Positions 53,629 through 62,360 of a stretch of DNA of 64,000 nucleotides are shown here, one piece after another. Position numbers and translations under genes: made by a program. Below the pieces are notes generated by a model. The model did no database searches. It had not been told where the DNA came from and was given only the letters and a program-made list of their open reading frames with translations. Source of the stretch: Ahrensia sp. (GTDB lineage: Bacteria > Pseudomonadota > Alphaproteobacteria > Rhizobiales > Rhizobiaceae); the NCBI GenBank assembly GCA_002698425.1, contig NZXU01000120.1, positions 11,470-75,469 on the forward strand. Direction: 5' to 3'. Each line of letters starts with the position of its first letter. Within the stretch, counting starts at the first letter, position 1.

Positions 53629-55584
53629 TCAGCTGCTGCCATTGCCGTGCGCCCGCACGATCGCATCGGCCTCCTTGCCGTAGAGCTCCTCGAAATGGTC
53701 GAAGCTCGACGAGAACCAGCCGATCCCCTGCGTCGCGGAGCGCAGCGCATGCGCCAATTCGTCCAGCGAATGGCCCGGCACCAGCGCGCGGAACACATCC
53801 CAGCCCTTGGCATTCTCGTCGCGGTCAAAACCCAGCACCTGTCCCTTGAAGGATGAGACGATCGGCACGAGGCTTCCCGAAAAGACCGACGGGATGTGAA
53901 ACTCGATCCGGCAGACCGGCTGCATCAGCACCGGCGCCGCGTCGCCGAGCGCCTGGCTGACTCCCATCCGTCCGGCGGCGCGAAAGGCGAATTCCGAGCT
54001 GTCGACCGAGTGGTGCTGCCCGTCGGTCAGCGTCACCCCGACATCGATCACCTGGAAGCCGAGCGGGCCTTTTTGCAGCGCTTCGCGCGCGCCAGCCTCG
54101 ACGGCGGGGATGAAATTGCGCGGCACCGCACCGCCCTTCACCGTCTCGTCGAAGGCGAACCCGTCGCCCCGCCCGGTCGGCCGCACCGTCAGCTTGACAT
54201 CGGCGAACTGCCCCGCCCCTCCGGTCTGCTTGCGATGCCTGTAATGCACCTCCGAGGGCCGCGTAATCGTTTCGCGATAGGCCGGGCTCGGCTGTTTTTC
54301 CTCGACCGCTATTCTGAACACCTCGGACAGCACCTTGACCAGTTCGCGCATGTGAACCGGCCCCTGCACGCTGACCATCTGCGCGCCGGTACCTTCCTCC
54401 TGCACCACCTGCAGCCCGTGATCGGTCTCGGCGATCTTCGCCAGCGTGCCCGAAAGCTTGGTCTCATCGCGCTCATTTTCCGGCGCGAGAACCCGTTGCA
54501 TCATCGGCGTCGGCGCCTGCGTCCAGCCGGGAGCCGCCTGCGCGGTGCCGGCGGTCAGGATCGACGGCGCGGCGAGGTGATCCGACTTGACCGCCGCGAA
54601 GACCTGGCCCTCCGCCATCTCGCCATGTCCCGCCGCCTTGCCGGACCCCGCCTCTTGCACCGCGCCCAGCCCGTGACCGCCGAGCGGCGCGCCCTGTTTC
54701 AGCCCCCCGGCCAGCGCGCGCACCAGCACGGTCTTGCCGACATTTTGGCGGTGATAGGCATTGAAGGCGACCGCCATGATCGCGCCGGCCTCGCCGCCCG
54801 CTTGGTCCGCCAGCCGTTCGCGCAGCACCTCCGGCGCCGGTGCCTCGTGCCGCAGCGCCTTCATCAGCCGCATCACGCCATTGTTGTGGCCCGCCGCGCC
54901 GACCATCACCGGGATGACCTTGTTTTCCGTCAGCACCCGCGCCGAGATTGAATAGACCGCGTCGTTGGCCGGCTCGTGATCCTCGATCAATTCCTCCAGC
55001 AGCCAGTCGTCGAATTCCGACAGATGCTCCAGCAGTTCCGCCCGCGCCTCGTGCTCGCGTTCCACCAGATCCTCGGGGATCTTCACGAGGGTCGAGGTCT
55101 GGCCCTCCCGGTAGCGCCATGCCCGTTCCGAGATCAGGTCGACCGCGCCGACGATCTGGTCGCCCTCGCGGATCGGCACTTGCCGCATCACCAGCGGATG
55201 GTTCGAATAGTCCTGCAGGGCGGCGATGATGTCGCGCACCCGCCCCTTCGGCTCGTCGATCCGGTTGATGAACAGGATGCAGGGCGTGCCGGCCGCCTCG
55301 ATGACTCGCAGATAGGGCGCCGCCAGCACTGCCTCATCGGGATTGGGCGACACGCACAATATGCAGGCGTCGCTCGCCAGCAGCGCGGCCTGCGTCTGCG
55401 CCAGCGCCTCGATCGATCCGGGCGCATCCAGCGCGCACCATGGTTCGCCAAGAAAGTCGAATTCCGCGACGCCGAGGCCCTGCGGCGTTATCGAGGATCG
55501 CGCGGCCCCCTCCAGCGCGCCGAGCCTTTCGGCCAGTGTGGTTTTTCCGCCATGCGACGGACCGAGCACAGTAAAACAACGCAT
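53629..55584 (-). CDS. EF-G-like translational GTPase with degenerate G motifs
   Basis: 651 aa from ATG 55584. Order of domains follows EF-G (G, II, III, IV, V): P-loop GPSHGGKTTL, G4 NRID where NKxD is usual, domain IV around KQTGGAGQFADVKL, GGAVPRNFIPAVEAGAREAL and domain V near SVFSGSLVPIVSS. The G3 motif is LDAPGS in place of DTPGH, so the catalytic histidine is missing, and the RGITI switch I block is altered. Such EF-G-like proteins are common beside a normal EF-G in alphaproteobacteria; role unknown. Confidence 0.87.
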   Translation of the reverse strand: MRCFTVLGPSHGGKTTLAERLGALEGAARSSITPQGLGVAEFDFLGEPWCALDAPGSIEALAQTQAALLASDACILCVSPNPDEAVLAAPYLRVIEAAGTPCILFINRIDEPKGRVRDIIAALQDYSNHPLVMRQVPIREGDQIVGAVDLISERAWRYREGQTSTLVKIPEDLVEREHEARAELLEHLSEFDDWLLEELIEDHEPANDAVYSISARVLTENKVIPVMVGAAGHNNGVMRLMKALRHEAPAPEVLRERLADQAGGEAGAIMAVAFNAYHRQNVGKTVLVRALAGGLKQGAPLGGHGLGAVQEAGSGKAAGHGEMAEGQVFAAVKSDHLAAPSILTAGTAQAAPGWTQAPTPMMQRVLAPENERDETKLSGTLAKIAETDHGLQVVQEEGTGAQMVSVQGPVHMRELVKVLSEVFRIAVEEKQPSPAYRETITRPSEVHYRHRKQTGGAGQFADVKLTVRPTGRGDGFAFDETVKGGAVPRNFIPAVEAGAREALQKGPLGFQVIDVGVTLTDGQHHSVDSSEFAFRAAGRMGVSQALGDAAPVLMQPVCRIEFHIPSVFSGSLVPIVSSFKGQVLGFDRDENAKGWDVFRALVPGHSLDELAHALRSATQGIGWFSSSFDHFEELYGKEADAIVRAHGNGSS

Positions 55585-55699
55585 GAGCCTTCCTCCTCGG
55601 CGCAATGGTTGCGGCTCTGACAGCATGCCAAGAATGCGCGCCGCGCGCCAGACCCGCGAAAAATCGTCGGATGAAAGGCAGAGCGCTCACCGTTGGGAT

Positions 55700-55713
55700 T
55701 TGACGGGGGTCAA
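55700..55713 (+). promoter_or_regulatory. FNR/FixK-type box ahead of a putative small RNA
   Basis: TTGACGGGGGTCAA, a perfect match to TTGAY-N4-RTCAA. With the box at -41.5, the start is predicted at 55748, and a -10-like TTGAAT lies at 55736-55741. It is also 116 bp upstream of the EF-G-like gene on the other strand, but no -10 is seen in that direction. Confidence 0.7.
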
Positions 55714-55747
55714 TGCGGCCCGGACGTTGCCGGTCTTGAATAATGCT

Positions 55748-55867
55748 CATCTGATCCCGGCCCCGGGGGTGGCTGGCGGCCAGATGGAAAGTGAGGAGGA
55801 AGGCTGCGCGTTGCGCGCGCGCCTTTGAAACGCGCCGCCCGCCTGATCGGGCGGCGCCTCCTTTTTT
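55748..55867 (+). ncRNA. Candidate FNR/FixK-activated small RNA, about 120 nt
   Basis: No plus-strand gene lies between 53618 and 55985, yet a strong intrinsic terminator occurs at 55832-55867. The predicted start given by the FNR-type box is exactly the first base of a stem, CATCTG (55748-55753) pairing with CAGATG (55781-55786). Next is an unpaired purine stretch GTGAGGAGGAAGG, a second hairpin (AAGGC/GCCTT, about 55799-55826) and then the terminator. That layout is typical of trans-acting small RNAs. A 14-codon reading frame starting at 55784 lies inside but has no ribosome binding site. Confidence 0.55.
55832..55867 (+). terminator. Strong intrinsic terminator with no annotated gene upstream
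   Basis: Stem GCGCCGCCCG / CGGGCGGCGC (55832-55841 and 55848-55857) with a 6-nt loop, followed by CTCC and TTTTTT at 55862-55867. Oriented on the plus strand. Confidence 0.85.
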
Positions 55868-55913
55868 CACCTCTCGATATCGCGAAGACGGGGCGGATTG
55901 CCGCAATCGCGCA

Positions 55914-55927
55914 TTGACGGCAATCAA
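55914..55927 (+). promoter_or_regulatory. FNR/FixK-type box upstream of the SH3-domain protein gene
   Basis: TTGACGGCAATCAA, a perfect match to TTGAY-N4-RTCAA. Box at -41.5 predicts a start at 55962 and a 23-nt leader containing GGAGG (55972-55976), with a weak -10 TTGGAT at 55950-55955. Confidence 0.65.
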
Positions 55928-55984
55928 TGCCGCCGGCAGCGCGACGCCCTTGGATCGGTCATCGACGTTACGGAGGAATGCGTC

Positions 55985-56617
55985 ATGACCCTCGCCATGC
56001 TTCTTCGCCGTCTCGGCCTCGCCGCCGCGGCCTTCCTGTCAACCAGCATCGCCGCTTCGGCGCTCGAGGCCGCCGCCACGGCGGCGGTCAATGTCCGGAC
56101 CGGGCCCGGAACCGGCTACGCGGTGGTCGATCAGCTTCACCCCGGCGAAGTCGTGGACGTGGTCGAATGCAACGCCGCCAATACCTGGTGCCGCATCTTC
56201 CACTCCGGTCCGGATGGCTGGGTGTCGCGCAGCTATCTCGGCGCACCGTCCGGCGGTGGCGGATCCGGTGTCCAGATCGGCGTCACCATTCCCTTGCCGG
56301 GAGGCGGGTCGATCACCTTCGGCACGCCGGGCTACACGCCGCCTTCGCCTGGCCCCGCGCCCGTGCCGAAGCGGGTTTGCGTCTACAACCTTCAAAATTA
56401 CGGCGGCGCGCATGTCTGCGTGAATGCCGGCGTGAGCGACCCGAACGTGACCGGCTACTGGAACAACCGCGTCACATCCGTGCGCGTGTTCGGCGGAGCG
56501 AAAATCAGGCTTTGCCAGAATCCGGGCTATGGCGGCTTCTGCCGCACGATCACGCACAACGAGTCGCTGCTTGGCGGCGCGTTGAACAACAAGGCCTCGT
56601 CCTACCAGACCTGGTAA
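55985..56617 (+). CDS. Secreted SH3-domain protein with a beta/gamma-crystallin-like (I36 type) domain
   Basis: 210 aa from ATG 55985, with GGAGG 8 bases upstream. Signal peptide (AAAAFLSTSIAASA). Bacterial SH3 domain: VNVRTGPGTGYAVVDQLHPGE with DGWVSRSYLG. A Gly/Pro-rich linker, then CVYNLQNYGGAHVCV and RLCQNPGYGGFCRTI, two Greek-key-like repeats with four cysteines as in peptidase-inhibitor I36 and crystallin-type domains. Periplasmic or cell-wall binding. Behind an FNR-type box, so perhaps made at low oxygen. Confidence 0.82.
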   Translation: MTLAMLLRRLGLAAAAFLSTSIAASALEAAATAAVNVRTGPGTGYAVVDQLHPGEVVDVVECNAANTWCRIFHSGPDGWVSRSYLGAPSGGGGSGVQIGVTIPLPGGGSITFGTPGYTPPSPGPAPVPKRVCVYNLQNYGGAHVCVNAGVSDPNVTGYWNNRVTSVRVFGGAKIRLCQNPGYGGFCRTITHNESLLGGALNNKASSYQTW

Positions 56618-56635
56618 CAGCCGCGCATTGCTTCT

Positions 56636-56661
56636 GCGCCGCCTGCTTCGGCGGGCGGCGC
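56636..56661. terminator. Bidirectional stem-loop with a UUCG tetraloop
   Basis: Eleven-bp stem GCGCCGCCTGC / GCGGGCGGCGC closed by TTCG, a very stable cUUCGg-type hairpin, in the 45-bp gap between the convergent SH3-protein and glycosyltransferase genes. No long T run, so termination efficiency is uncertain. Confidence 0.65.
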
Positions 56662-56662
56662 T

Positions 56663-58189
56663 TCAGTGCGGGCCTTGACCGGAATAGTTCTCGGCCAGCA
56701 CCAGCCGGTAGGTGTGGACCGGCACGCCGAAGCGTTCCACCGTGAATTCGCGGATCGGCGTCACCCGCTCGAACACATGTGTCACCAGTTCCTGCTCCGG
56801 CAGGAAGTCGTCGACCAGCACCAGCGCGTCCTTGCCCTTGTGCGCTGCCGGATCGAACCAGATATCGAACTGGTCGTCGCGCAGCCCGATCTTCACGACG
56901 TCCAGCCGCTTGCCGGCAAACGAGAGCAGCGAGGCGGTGCGGTAATCGGTGGTCATCACCATGTCGACGCCGATGAACGCCTCCTCCTCTGCGACGATGG
57001 CCGCGATCTGGTCCAGCCCGAACGAGATGTCGACATCGCGCAACTCGCTGCCGAACAGCCGGTGCGACGGATAGATGACCTGCGCCAGCACCAGCCAGAC
57101 GCCCATCGCGATGCCGAACAGGCCGTGAAAGGCGAATTCGGCGCGCCCGCGCATGTAGAAGACCAGCACCGGCAGCGCGAAGAGATAGGCCGCCAGGTTC
57201 CAGTAATGCAGGATCGTGTTGGAGGCGCAGAGCGCGACGAAGACCGCCGTCGAGCCGATCAGAACCCATCGGCCCGCCGGCTCGAACGGCGTCTTCACCG
57301 TCCCGGCCCCGATGGCGAAACGGTAGAGCGCCAGCCCCGCGATCGGCGACAGCATCAGCACGGAAGACAGCAGGAAATCCTGTAGATTGCCCCCGAACCC
57401 GCCATGCACCGATTGGCCGATCCGGCCCTGCAGATTGTAGGTGAAGCTCGGCCAGTCATGCGCGATGTTCCAGCCGATCACCGGCGCCTGCATGATGAGC
57501 GCCACAGCCGCGCCGAGCCACAGATGCCGGGTCGCCAGCAAGGGCCGGCCCTTCGGCGAGATCACCACCCAGAAAGCGAAGCCGAGCCCGAGGAAGACGG
57601 CGTTGTATTTCGAAAGCGCCGCCAGCCCGAGCGCCACGCAGCCCGCATGGAAATACCGCCAAGGCCGCCTTCTACCCTCGAGCCCCTGATAAAACAGTGC
57701 CCAGAAATGCGCGGTCAGGAGACCGAAGAAGATCAGCAGATGATCCTGATGCGCCAGCGACTGGAAACGCATCAGCATCGGCATGGCAAGCCAGGCGACC
57801 GCACCGCCGAGAAACGCGCGCAACGCAAGGTCCCGCCCGGCCAGCCGTCGCGCCCAGAACCACAGGGTCCACAGGCTCCCCGTGAAGGTCAGGAGCACCG
57901 GCGCGCGCAAAGCGAAGAGGTTCCACCCGAAGAGTTCGCCCGACAGCCGCTCCAACCACGCGGCCAGCGGCGGATGATCGTAATAGGACCAGTCGAGATG
58001 CTGGCCCCACAGCCAGTAATAGGCCTCGTCCGCGGTCGGCGGGGCGACAAAGAGCTGCGCCGCCTTGATCGCCGCGAGCGGCAGCAGCAACGCGACCAGA
58101 AAGCGCACGCCCGGCAGCGTCTCGGCAAGCGTCGCCTGCGCTCGTTCCCGCCCCTTCGAACCGAGTTCGGCTTCCGTCGCCAGCGACAT
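56663..58189 (-). CDS. GT39 (ArnT-like) membrane glycosyltransferase, copy 3
   Basis: 508 aa from ATG 58189 (58225 also possible, overlapping the previous gene). N-terminal DEAYYWLWGQHLDWSYYDHP holds the catalytic acidic residue of the GT39/PMT fold; about 10-12 membrane helices follow, then a soluble C-terminal part ending REFTVERFGVPVHTYRL. Transfers sugar from an undecaprenyl-phosphate donor at the periplasmic face. Third of three tandem paralogues. Confidence 0.87.
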   Translation of the reverse strand: MSLATEAELGSKGRERAQATLAETLPGVRFLVALLLPLAAIKAAQLFVAPPTADEAYYWLWGQHLDWSYYDHPPLAAWLERLSGELFGWNLFALRAPVLLTFTGSLWTLWFWARRLAGRDLALRAFLGGAVAWLAMPMLMRFQSLAHQDHLLIFFGLLTAHFWALFYQGLEGRRRPWRYFHAGCVALGLAALSKYNAVFLGLGFAFWVVISPKGRPLLATRHLWLGAAVALIMQAPVIGWNIAHDWPSFTYNLQGRIGQSVHGGFGGNLQDFLLSSVLMLSPIAGLALYRFAIGAGTVKTPFEPAGRWVLIGSTAVFVALCASNTILHYWNLAAYLFALPVLVFYMRGRAEFAFHGLFGIAMGVWLVLAQVIYPSHRLFGSELRDVDISFGLDQIAAIVAEEEAFIGVDMVMTTDYRTASLLSFAGKRLDVVKIGLRDDQFDIWFDPAAHKGKDALVLVDDFLPEQELVTHVFERVTPIREFTVERFGVPVHTYRLVLAENYSGQGPH

Positions 58190-58190
58190 C

Positions 58191-59726
58191 CTATTGCGGT
58201 CCTTCGCCGCGATAGTTTTCGGCATGGATCAGCCGGTAATGCATCACCGGCACGCCGAAGCGCTCCGCCGTGAATTCACCGATCACCTCGGTCCTCTCGA
58301 AGACTTTGTCGATCAGCGCCGTTTCCGGAAATGCGTCATATGCGAGCACGATCGCGTCCTCGCCCTTGTGCAGCGTCGGGTCGAACCAGAAATCCCACAT
58401 GTCGCGACGCGGCCCGAGATGCACGATGTCGGTGCGCCCGGATTCAAGCGACAGCAGCGAGGCCGACAGGTAATCCGTCGTCATTATCATCGCGGGGCCG
58501 TATTCGGCTTCCGCCTTTTCCACCTCGGCCAGCATGGCGGGCGCGGCGAACAATATGTTCTCGTCATGCCGCCCCGGCGGCTGCGTCAGCGTCACGATCG
58601 GCAGGATCGTCGAGGTGAACAGCAGCGATCCGCCATAGAGCACGCCCCACAGGACATGCAGCCGGAACTCCATCGCGCTACGGATCAGGAAGGGCGCGAC
58701 GGCCAGCGGCAGCAGATAGGCGATGACGTTCCAGTAATGCGCCACCGGCGTGACGAGGCAAAGCGCCAGCCATGTGCCGGTCCCGACTGCGAACACCGAC
58801 GCCGCAGGCCCCCGCAACTGCGCCGGCACCGCCGGTGCGCCACGCATCAAGAAGCGAATGATCGCGACCATCAGCACCGGCGAGACCGCGACGAGGCTCT
58901 GCACGACAAAACGGTAGAGGTGCTCGGCCGTGTTCGTCGCCTCGAACCCGATCCGGTCTTGGCCGTAGAACTGGAAGGACGGCCAGCCATGCGACCAGTT
59001 CCAGTAAAGGACCGGCGTCAGCATCGCCGCCGTCAACAGCGCCGCCAGCCACAGATGTTTGTCGCCGAGCCAGGCGAGCCGGTCGCGACGCAGCAGGATC
59101 CAGACGCCGATACCGGCCGCGACGAAGACGGCATTGTATTTCGACAATGCCGCCAGCCCGAGCATGACCGCGAAGAGATAGAGCAGCCGGTAGCGCGGCG
59201 CGCCCGTCTCCCGGCTTTCCGCGAACAGGACGAAGAAATGCAGCGCCGCCAGCGAGAAGACGATCAGCAGGTGATCGTGGATCGCGAGGCTCTGGTAGAT
59301 CAGCATCATCGGCGAGGCGAGCCACATCGCTGTCCCCGTCAGGAAGGCCCGCAGCCTGAGCTCCGGCGGCGCCAGTCGTCCGCACCAGTACCAGAGAATG
59401 TAAAGCGTACCCGCGAATGTCGGCAGCGTCGCCAGCCGCGCGGCAACCGTCCCGTTGCCGAACACCGCACTCGTCAGCCCGTGCACCCAGCCGCCGAGCG
59501 GCGGGTGGTCGTAATAGGACCAGTCGAGATGCTGGCCCCACAGCCAGTAATAGCCCTCGTCCGGCAGCGCCGCGGCGAGGAAGACCGCGGTGAATTTCAG
59601 CGCCCCGAGAACGACCAGCGCCGCGACGAGCACCTTCGTGCCCGGCAGGATCGCATCGAGCGAAACGCCCTCCGCGCCACCTTTCGCCGAAGCCCGACCC
59701 TCCGCCGCAAAGCCGATATCGGTCAT
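58191..59726 (-). CDS. GT39 (ArnT-like) membrane glycosyltransferase, copy 2
   Basis: 511 aa. Same plan as its neighbours: DEGYYWLWGQHLDWSYYDHP, multiple membrane helices and the tail GEFTAERFGVPVMHYRL. One base from the start of copy 3 and eight from the stop of copy 1, so co-transcribed. Divergence in the loop regions suggests different acceptors. Confidence 0.88.
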   Translation of the reverse strand: MTDIGFAAEGRASAKGGAEGVSLDAILPGTKVLVAALVVLGALKFTAVFLAAALPDEGYYWLWGQHLDWSYYDHPPLGGWVHGLTSAVFGNGTVAARLATLPTFAGTLYILWYWCGRLAPPELRLRAFLTGTAMWLASPMMLIYQSLAIHDHLLIVFSLAALHFFVLFAESRETGAPRYRLLYLFAVMLGLAALSKYNAVFVAAGIGVWILLRRDRLAWLGDKHLWLAALLTAAMLTPVLYWNWSHGWPSFQFYGQDRIGFEATNTAEHLYRFVVQSLVAVSPVLMVAIIRFLMRGAPAVPAQLRGPAASVFAVGTGTWLALCLVTPVAHYWNVIAYLLPLAVAPFLIRSAMEFRLHVLWGVLYGGSLLFTSTILPIVTLTQPPGRHDENILFAAPAMLAEVEKAEAEYGPAMIMTTDYLSASLLSLESGRTDIVHLGPRRDMWDFWFDPTLHKGEDAIVLAYDAFPETALIDKVFERTEVIGEFTAERFGVPVMHYRLIHAENYRGEGPQ

Positions 59727-59734
59727 CAGCCCAC

Positions 59735-61288
59735 CTATTGCGGCCCTTCGCCGCTATAGTTCTGCGCGTAGACCAGCCAGTAATGCTGGATCGGCATGCC
59801 GTAGCGTTCCACGGTGAATTCGCGGATCACCTCGGTCTTCTCGAACACTTGGTCGATCAGCTCCGTTTCCGGGAACCGGTCATAGGCCAGCACCACCGCG
59901 TTCTCGCCCTTGTGCGTCGCCGGATCGAACCAGAAGTCCCACATGTCCTCCCGCTCGCCGATATGCACGATGTCGGTGCGCTTCGTCGTCAGCGCCAAAA
60001 GCGAGGCGGTGCGGTAATCCGTCGTCACCACCATCTCCGCGCCCAACCGCTTTTCCTCCTCCTCGACGATCGCCGCGATCTCCGGCAAGCTGTGCGAGAT
60101 GTTGAAGTCGCTGATCGATTTTCCGGTCAGCAAGGTCAGCGGGAAGAAGGTCGAGTTGAACAGCGACATCGACGCGAAGGCGATACCCCACAGCATATGC
60201 AGCCGCACTTCCATGGCGCTGCGCATGAACAGCAGCGCCACCGGCAGGAAGAACAGCACCGCGACGATGTTCCAGTAATAGAGCACCGAGGTCGAGAAGC
60301 TGAGCGCCAGGAAGACCGCGCTCGGGATCAGGAAGGCGAAGCGTCCGATCCCCTGCAGCGCCGCGGCCGGTCCCTTGGCCGTCCGCCCGAAGACGAAGCG
60401 CACCAGCGCGACGAAGAGCACCGGCGACAGCAGCAGGACGAAATTCTTGGCGAAGTCGTAATAGCGCTCGACCACGGAATCGTGGTGCGTGTAGCCGATC
60501 CGGTCATGCAGATTGTACTGGAAGGACGGCCAGTCATGCACCTCGTTCCAGTAGATCACCGGTGACTGCATCGCGACGGCGATCGCCGCGCCGATCCACA
60601 GATGCGGGCTCTTCAGGAGCACCCTTCCCTTCGGCGTCGCGAGCACCCAGGCGGCGAAGGCGAGGCCGAGAAAGACACCGCTATATTTCGACAATCCCGC
60701 CATGCCGACCGAGACGCAGCCGGCATAGAGCCAGCGCCAGCTCGGTCCCCCGGCCTCGTCCATCGTCAGCACCAGCCGTCCGAAGCAATGGGCGGCCAGG
60801 ATGCCGAAGAAGATCAGCAGGTGATCGTGGAACGCGATCGACTGGAAATTCATCAGCCAGGGCGAGGCGAGCCAGACGCCCGCCGCGACGAGATAGGCGT
60901 CCGGCCTGCGCAGTCCGGGCGTCAACCTCTTCGTCCACCAGCCGAGCACGGCGAGCAAGCCCGCGAAGGTCGCCAGCGTCCCCAGCCGGATCCCCAGCAG
61001 CCCGTCGCCGAACAGGAAACTCGCCGCCATGTTCATCCACGCGCCGAGCGGCGGATGGTCGTAATAGGACCAGTCCGGGAACTTGCCCCACAGCCAGTAA
61101 TAGCCCTCGTCGGCCAGCGGCACGGCGAAGAACACGTTGACGATCTTCAGGAAGACGAGCGCGGCCAGCGCCGGGATCAGGAACCGCCGCGCGGGAATGG
61201 CGTCCGCCGAAATCCACTGCGGCGCGTCTTTCGCCCGCGTCTCCGCGGTCTCATCCGCATCCGGATATGGCTGCGCGAAATCGGTCAT
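59735..61288 (-). CDS. GT39 (ArnT-like) membrane glycosyltransferase, copy 1
   Basis: 517 aa, first gene of the tandem set. DEGYYWLWGKFPDWSYYDHP near residue 60, membrane helices throughout, and the tail REFTVERYGMPIQHYWL. Family members include ArnT (lipid A aminoarabinose transfer) and dolichyl-phosphate-type mannosyltransferases. No lipid A or polysaccharide genes lie next to the set, so the glycan target is unknown. Confidence 0.88.
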   Translation of the reverse strand: MTDFAQPYPDADETAETRAKDAPQWISADAIPARRFLIPALAALVFLKIVNVFFAVPLADEGYYWLWGKFPDWSYYDHPPLGAWMNMAASFLFGDGLLGIRLGTLATFAGLLAVLGWWTKRLTPGLRRPDAYLVAAGVWLASPWLMNFQSIAFHDHLLIFFGILAAHCFGRLVLTMDEAGGPSWRWLYAGCVSVGMAGLSKYSGVFLGLAFAAWVLATPKGRVLLKSPHLWIGAAIAVAMQSPVIYWNEVHDWPSFQYNLHDRIGYTHHDSVVERYYDFAKNFVLLLSPVLFVALVRFVFGRTAKGPAAALQGIGRFAFLIPSAVFLALSFSTSVLYYWNIVAVLFFLPVALLFMRSAMEVRLHMLWGIAFASMSLFNSTFFPLTLLTGKSISDFNISHSLPEIAAIVEEEEKRLGAEMVVTTDYRTASLLALTTKRTDIVHIGEREDMWDFWFDPATHKGENAVVLAYDRFPETELIDQVFEKTEVIREFTVERYGMPIQHYWLVYAQNYSGEGPQ

Positions 61289-61355
61289 GGCGTGTGTCCC
61301 GGTTTCGCAACCCTTAGGCGAAACCCCTTGCGAAAACGTGTAGGCGGCGCCTGCC

Positions 61356-62240
61356 TCAATGGCAGGCGACGTTGCGGCGGTCTTTCAGGTCGAGATGGAA
61401 ATGATCGGCGTGATCGCGGTTGTAGCCGGGGCCGAGTACCGTGCCGAACCGGTCGCAGGCCTCGCCGCGTACACGGCGCAGGAAGGAGCGTTCGCGGAAG
61501 GCGAACAGGCCCGGCTTGTGCACGTCGATCACCCGCCCGTTCCTGAGCTTGATCGCGCCGATATCGAGCGCATTGCCCTTGGAATGCTCCGACATGGACC
61601 GCGAACCGGCGATCTTGCGGCAGGAATAGGAGGACATCTGGCGGATTTCGGCAACGCCGGAGAGATAGCGGGTGCGCGCTGCCGGCGCGAGATCCTTCTG
61701 CACCCAGCGCGCCGCTTCCTCTGCCATGGCGCAATTCAGCTTCGCCGCCGGCGCCATCTTGATGCCGTGGCCGAGCGACGTCACCTCGACCGGCCAGTCG
61801 ATGCCGCAGGAGGCGGAATCGCGGATGCGCGGAATGTCGCGATACTTAACGCCGAGGCGCTGCAGCCGCTTGCGGCACTGCACCTCTTCCGCCGGCATCG
61901 CATTGCCCGGATTACTCTCCCCCCTGCCGAAGACGGATCTGGGCACGGACGGAAACGCCCATGCCGTCTGCATCGGCTGAACGGGCTGCGTGGCTTGCGG
62001 CGCGGGCTGCACGGATGGCGCTGGCTGGATCGGCGGAACCATGCTCGCCTGCGCCGTCGCAACCGGCTGCGCCATCTGCAGCGGCGCGGTCGGAACCGGT
62101 TCGGAAACGGGGATCGCCGCCGTCGGCGTCGGATCGGCATAGGGAATGAGGATGTCGGTGGCCATACAGCCTGCCAGCAGGCCTGAGCCGACCGTCAATG
62201 CGGCCAGCGCCGCGAGGGGTGTTTTTCGCATCGCGTCCAT
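61356..62240 (-). CDS. Extensin-like C-terminal lipoprotein
   Basis: 294 aa. Lipobox LLAGC near residue 25, then a Pro/Gln/Val-rich linker of about 80 residues. The C-terminal 180 residues match the extensin-like family PF06904: CGIDWPVEVTS, MSEHSKGNALDIGAIKL and HADHFHLDLKDR, a peptidase M15-like (D-Ala-D-Ala carboxypeptidase related) metal site. Anchored in the outer membrane and acting on cell wall. Confidence 0.88.
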   Translation of the reverse strand: MDAMRKTPLAALAALTVGSGLLAGCMATDILIPYADPTPTAAIPVSEPVPTAPLQMAQPVATAQASMVPPIQPAPSVQPAPQATQPVQPMQTAWAFPSVPRSVFGRGESNPGNAMPAEEVQCRKRLQRLGVKYRDIPRIRDSASCGIDWPVEVTSLGHGIKMAPAAKLNCAMAEEAARWVQKDLAPAARTRYLSGVAEIRQMSSYSCRKIAGSRSMSEHSKGNALDIGAIKLRNGRVIDVHKPGLFAFRERSFLRRVRGEACDRFGTVLGPGYNRDHADHFHLDLKDRRNVACH

Positions 62241-62297
62241 TCCATCCGCTCTTTGTCCCGGAGCGAATGGTAAGCGGTCGCGGTAAACAAGACTTTG

Positions 62298-62328
62298 GAA
62301 AACGCCGTTAACGCGCGGTTAACGGCGT
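62298..62328 (-). terminator. Terminator of the PRC-barrel gene
   Basis: Perfect 11-bp stem ACGCCGTTAAC / GTTAACGGCGT (62302-62312 and 62318-62328) with a 5-nt loop; on the minus strand it is followed by TTTTCC. Lies 33 bp after the PRC-barrel stop. Confidence 0.7.
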
Positions 62329-62360
62329 CGGGGACGCGGCAAGGCGACGCTGCGGGCGGC

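Noticed and set aside
55784..55828. 14-codon reading frame inside the small RNA candidate
   Set aside because: No ribosome binding site and its ATG lies within the closing stem of the first hairpin; kept only as an alternative.
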